NCBI GenBank assembly: GCA_038496675.1
Contig: CM076660.1
Location: forward strand, 6,917,149-6,981,148
Direction of reading: 5' to 3'
Origin: Rachycentron canadum
Taxonomy: Eukaryota > Chordata > Actinopteri > Carangiformes > Rachycentridae
DNA length: 64,000 bases
In this document: positions 59,295-64,000 of the stretch, piece by piece
Position numbering within the stretch: the first letter of the stretch is position 1
How the letters are laid out: every line of letters starts with the position of its first letter
Made by a program: the position numbers and the translations under genes
The notes under the pieces: model-generated
Seen by the model: the letters and a program-made list of their open reading frames with translations, nothing else
Databases searched by the model: none
What the model was told of the DNA's origin: nothing

Positions 59295-62200
59295 TCACAA
59301 TTACTAAAAAATCAATTTGCTATGGAAATGGGTCTACGCTAAAATGGGTTGTAGGGTTGTAGGTTATAAGCTATAACCAGCAAAATCACAAGCATGGTCC
59401 TTCATTACATTTTTAGAAATTCTGAGAATCTGTGACGGGGATTTGAGATTACTTTTTCAGTTTTTAACTGAGAGCAGTTGAAGGTAAAACTCTATGGGGA
59501 GTTAAAGAGACTCTAAAAAGGCTCTAAGAAAAAGTGAGAAAGTACAGTATGTAACTTTTTGTGTGCCTCTTCTGCGTGCCCCCATTAAGTTTCCCATTTG
59601 CTCAAGGCAATTGAAATACCAGAGGACCTTTCACCAGATATTAGACAGGGATGTCTTTCTCCATTTTCTCTCAGAGAGCATACACTATCTCTCCCTCCAT
59701 CTCTTCAATCTTCATGTCCAGTGTTCAGTGTCTCCCCTTCTCCCCTCCTCTGGACACGTATCCTGGCACTGAAAATTCTCTACACAACCCAAATGCCCTA
59801 ATATATTATTCTCCACAAGCCCAGTCATTTGTCTCTCTGAATGCTGGGCCTTTGTCCAAAGAAAACATTGTCTCTGAGAAGATCAGCAACCCTATGCTTG
59901 AGCCATTGCTTTACTCTGACAGAGAAGTGGGACTGAGTTAATGTTTTATAGCATATGCAGGGGTTGGACTTCAATTACTTGATCTTGAAATATATGTAAC
60001 ATAAAATTAAATAATTGATCAGCATACGAAGCAGATGATGGTATGAGGGTAAAGAGCGGGATTTCCCATGTTCAATGTTTGATTCCCATGTGTCTGATCA
60101 TATAATTTAATTTCTGGTGGCGACATGGTTTATCCCCCCCTTCTAGACTTTTATCAATTTGATCTCTTTGATCTATTTTTTAATGAAAGCCTGCAGCCAA
60201 AAGCATCAGGAGTACTTGCAATCCATTGAAGTTCTGCTAGCTCTGCAGCAGCCAATGGACTGTGAATTTGAACAGTGATGCATCAGTGCATCATTTTGAA
60301 ATATACACCCGAGAGTAGTGTTGGACAACTTTCTGCAGTGAAAAAGACCTTGATTGCCACACGTAAGAAAGAATAATGCAATAATAAAGCATGTTCTCTC
60401 TTTTCAGATTATCTTAAAGGAAACAGTCCCATGTTTTTTCAAGTCTGTCTTGATACAATATCCACATGCCCATGTTTCCTCTGTAAAAAAAAAAAAAAAT
60501 CTTTGCTCACGTGATTCCATTGTAAAAGACCAGCCACAAATATTAAATGCATTATAAAGGTTAGTGGCAATGAAAGAAGTATTTTAGATGCTGTTAGATA
60601 ACACAGGGTTAAAATACAATAGTACATAGTATTATGTATCTTAACCAAATAAACCGCAAATTGCTGCTTATCAAAGGTCAAGCAAAAGTAATTATAAATT
60701 ATAGTAATCAAATAATTGTAGATGTAGTTGTGGAGTTGTAGTGGAAGTAGAAGTGTGAAGTGCCATTAAAATACAGGTAACTGTCATGTATATGTAATTG
60801 TACTGTATAGTTCTTATTTGTATGTTTTATTTTGCTAGTCTAGAAGAAACGTTGCAAGTTCTGCATCAAACCTAATTCCTTTACTTGCCAAAAGCTCTCT
60901 CCAGTAGTTGAGAGCAACACCAATGTTAACCCTTGTTTTGCTCTATCACACCTTTTCTTCTTCTGACATTAGCATGCAAACCAGCTAGATGTGGTTCAGA
61001 GCTTGTTGCTTTCCAATAACGAGTTACTGTAGCGTCCATGCTGCCCTGAGGAGGTAGCGCTGTTCAGAGGATGTATTATAACCTCTCGTCCTGTAAATGT
61101 AATGTTGGCTTTAGCTCTTGGCAAGACTGGTATAACTGTTAATGCTAATGTTGTCTATCTAGCTGTAGTAAAATGTACAAATAGTCTTTAGTCATACGTT
61201 CCACCACTAAAATCAAGCCAAAAAAAAAAAAAAAAAAAAATGAAAGAAACATCAAAACAGTTGACAGAATAACAACTAATGGTCTATATATCTCCAGATA
61301 TCTAAGCCCAAAGCTGTGTGGAAATGTCCGTGTAGGCTGGAATCGTCAGTATGCACCCCAGGGTTGTACAATGCATATGACTTAAAAAAATCATAACAAA
61401 TGTACAATATGAGTCAGATGTGGAGTGCAAAGTATTGTTTTAGGACATACTTGGTCATCTCTTCCTGTTCCTTCTATATATGTCTGAGAGAAATGATAAG
61501 TACCTGGCTCCGAGTCATATTGTACAGTTTGTTCCCAAACATTAGCGGCTGAGATCGCAAGGAGTCCCTCCTGCGTGAGTCCACCAGAATCATGCTCAAT
61601 GCTTAAATTAAACACTAGTAACTGTTATTTTTCAAGGCCGCTAAGAAGAAACAGTCAGAGAATCAATGAGTCAACTCAAGCATCCTGTTGTATCAGCAAA
61701 GCTCATTCAAAGCACTGAAAGCATCATTCAAAGGAAAAGATAAGAGGCTTTGTCACAGATTGCACTGTGACTCTGATTAAAGAAATATTAGAGATTGCAT
61801 TGGAAGGTACTACAGATCAGCTCCAGTCTGTCTGTGTGTGACATGCATTTATTTTTTTAATTTATCTTTATTTTAATAAAACTAAAGAGAATAATGTAGC
61901 CCTTGTGCTACATTCTTGAATTTATAGGGTTAGGGGTTTTGGGTTCAGTTCTCCAGGTAAACCTCCTATTCAACCAACGGGCTTTTTGGAGTCCTAGTCA
62001 GTCAGACGTCTCTTTCTCACTCCAATCACCTGTCACTGATACTTGCACACACAAGCTCAGAGACATGGTCAAACTGTGGTTTTCTGCCTTCTCTGCACTC
62101 TTAACATTTTCATAAGACTGTTCCTTCTCTCTCTCATCCCTGTCTCCTCTGTTCTGTCCACTGATGCTGGCCTTGGTTAGCTCTGCCTCACACTTTTGTG

Positions 62201-63930
62201 CAGCATCCACACTGGTTAGATACACTCTGCAGACTGAAGTCGGACTGCAGCTGCAGAAACCAAAGGTTCTTTAGTGTCAACGGCAAATTGGCCACATCTT
62301 TGTGGAACACATGGTCACTATTCATGATCATTCAGGGGAGGAGGATTTGCACAATCACTCAACAATGAAGATTGACAGGCAAACTCGAGGTGTGGCGCAC
62401 AGGTTCAATTTGCGTTTGACTCTGATCAGCAAAATGGAAACGCACATCAGTTTGACACTCATACAGTGCATGATATAACAGATACCAACACTGTAACAAA
62501 ATGTGATGAATAAAAATGTGTGGATTAAAACGTGGATCAAAAATGTTTAATTTTGACATAAGATGAGGAAATACAGTGTCTGCCGCTAATACCTCATAGA
62601 TGAGATGTATGTAATGCTTCAGGAGATGAAGTGATGGACAGATTCAGAGATTATCTGCATTATTCAACAAAAGAATGATAATGGTGCCACACATTGTGTA
62701 ACTCTGACATTTTCACTTACAAGTAATGACGTGTCTCCAACTTCTGCTGCCTCACCTGCCACCTTTGTCCCACTTCACGATAACATCTGTCAGTTGTCAG
62801 CAACAAAACAGGCTTTTATCACACTTTTTTTTTTATTTTTGCACTGCGCTTGTCTTGATAAAGCCATAGTGGTGTCTCCCTGAGCAGAATGTAACATTTA
62901 AGAGATAAACACTTTGAATAAGCATAAAGATACTCTGTTGGATCAGCTATCTACGTTTCTAGGAGGACATGCACATTGTGTTTGGCCTACATTGCCAGCT
63001 CCAGTGAGGATCCGGAGCAGACAGGACATTCGTCATACTCTTCTCTGTCCTCTTTTGTGTGCACAAAGACTTCACAGATCGCACACAGATTCACGGATTA
63101 TTGATCTAATAGTGTCGCTGCAGAACAGACCTTCCACCGGAGGTCACAACACACACACACACACACACAGTAGGAAGGATCATCTGTTATTAATTTGAAT
63201 GTTGAATTTCATTTGGAATCACAGTGGTTTCTGAATTTCCTTATTACAGTATTATGCATGACTCCACTTTTAAACATTGTCCTTTGCCACTGATTGCTAT
63301 TGATTTGTTTACTTGTATACTCAGTTTGTTCAGGTTGCTGGTAGTATTTTGCAGCAAGGAAGGCGTGAGGTCTGCAACAAACAGTATATCCTTAACTAAT
63401 GGTGCACCACTGCCCTCGTGTGGACCGCAGTAAAGCATGAAGGGAGACCTGATTTCACCTCAGAGCTATAATTGGTAATAAGGCTAGAGTGTCTACCTTT
63501 CCCTGAACTGATGCACATAACTAAGAACATACATAGTAATCTCAATTATATATTTGGCAAATGCAAAACGGAAATTTCCATTTACACATTATGGCCTCAT
63601 GTAATATTTATAAACTTATTATGATATTTTGTTCATTAAATAACCATTAACATAAATGGATGTGTATTATACAATACTATAATTAAGACAGTTATTATTA
63701 CTGGTATATTACTGGTTTTGTCATTTAGTTGTTCAATATTATAATGTGTTACTGCAGGTTATGATATTGTTATGTTTTGTGTTTGTCGACTATTCAGGAT
63801 GTGTTTTGAATAACAGGAAGTGTCTAAGTGTGGAGCTGGAACAGCCAGTTATACTGTGGCCTATGTAGCAGCCAATTCTGGAAGGAATTAAAAGTTAAAA
63901 ATGAAACAGGGATCAGTTTGTCTATACCAG
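59295..63930. other. Non-coding DNA with minor repeats
   Basis: Contains a small inverted repeat ggttataagctataacc (59362-59378), poly-A tracts at about 60486-60499 and 61220-61240 (21 A), and an AC run at about 63148-63168. A CTCF-like motif is on the - strand at 63423-63410. A weak candidate exon at 62050-62250 (-) is listed separately. No gene or named repeat is seen in the remainder. Confidence 0.5.
62050..62250 (-). other. Weak candidate coding exon
   Basis: On the - strand, acceptor-like cctttggtttctgcag (62266-62251) precedes a frame open for over 60 codons, including SVDAAQKCEAELTKAS and SISGQNRGDRDER. The residue mix is hydrophilic and not low-complexity at first, then becomes Glu/Lys-rich because of a purine tract. 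The donor side is unclear. Not recognised as a known protein. Confidence 0.15.
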
Positions 63931-63940
63931 GAAAGGGCTA

Positions 63941-63952
63941 TCTCTCTCTCTC

Positions 63953-63983
<31 letters not shown>

Positions 63984-64000
63984 CCCTCTCTCTCTCTCTC
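63941..64000. repeat. (CT)n microsatellite reaching the window end
   Basis: CT units with two CCC interruptions (63962-63964 and 63984-63986) run to the last base, so the true end is not visible. Confidence 0.97.

Noticed and set aside
59598..59801. IRQGCLSPF, resembling the RQGCPLSP motif of L1-type reverse transcriptases
   Set aside because: Only eight to nine residues match, the key proline is missing and nothing before or after fits a reverse transcriptase.

Overview
This window looks like non-coding nuclear DNA from a ray-finned fish, most likely a percomorph (perch-like) teleost. The base composition is AT-leaning with dense (CA)n, (CT)n and poly-A/T tracts. There is no bacterial-style gene packing, and several degraded interspersed repeats match families I recall from percomorph genomes. 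No complete protein-coding gene, tRNA, rRNA or CRISPR array can be supported. The longest gap-free open frames (about 120 to 160 codons) are low-complexity, CpG-island or chance frames. Three runs of N (14120-14506, 37046-37440, 50497-50887) are assembly gaps inside simple repeats.

Layout. Positions 1-35 kb are intergenic or intronic: microsatellites, a few old repeats (about 2.8, 5.5, 15.0, 19.7, 26.7, 29.9 and 33.9 kb) and stretches of apparently single-copy DNA, some of which read like candidate conserved non-coding elements. At 35.3-37.0 kb lies the one strong regulatory landmark, a CpG-rich island with E-box/RCGTG sites, alternating purine-pyrimidine tracts, a GGA/GGT repeat and an exact 18-bp tandem. 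It holds two good splice-donor sequences on opposite strands (36021 on +, 36252 on -). It is therefore probably the promoter and 5' non-coding exon of a gene whose coding exons are mostly outside the window, possibly with an antisense transcript. Positions 37-64 kb are again non-coding and richer in repeats. They hold a decayed, internally deleted Tc1-like transposon (58440-59290), fragments of a second Tc1-like family (38.5 and 51.1 kb, plus 15.0 kb upstream), a tRNA-derived SINE (54.0 kb), and two copies in opposite orientation of a long percomorph repeat (43.5 and 57.4 kb).

A few short stretches have an open frame bounded by plausible splice sites (14759-14820 on -, 24321-24360 on +, 52562-52635 on +, about 62050-62250 on -). 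They are listed as weak exon candidates because good-looking splice sites occur by chance in this much DNA. I recognise none of the encoded peptides. I did not find a convincing new biological system. The items most worth a second look are the CpG island with its opposed donors, three perfect hairpins (22783-22813, 29873-29902, 46110-46140), and the candidate exon at 52.6 kb. Repeat-family calls rest on remembered consensus patterns, not on a database search.
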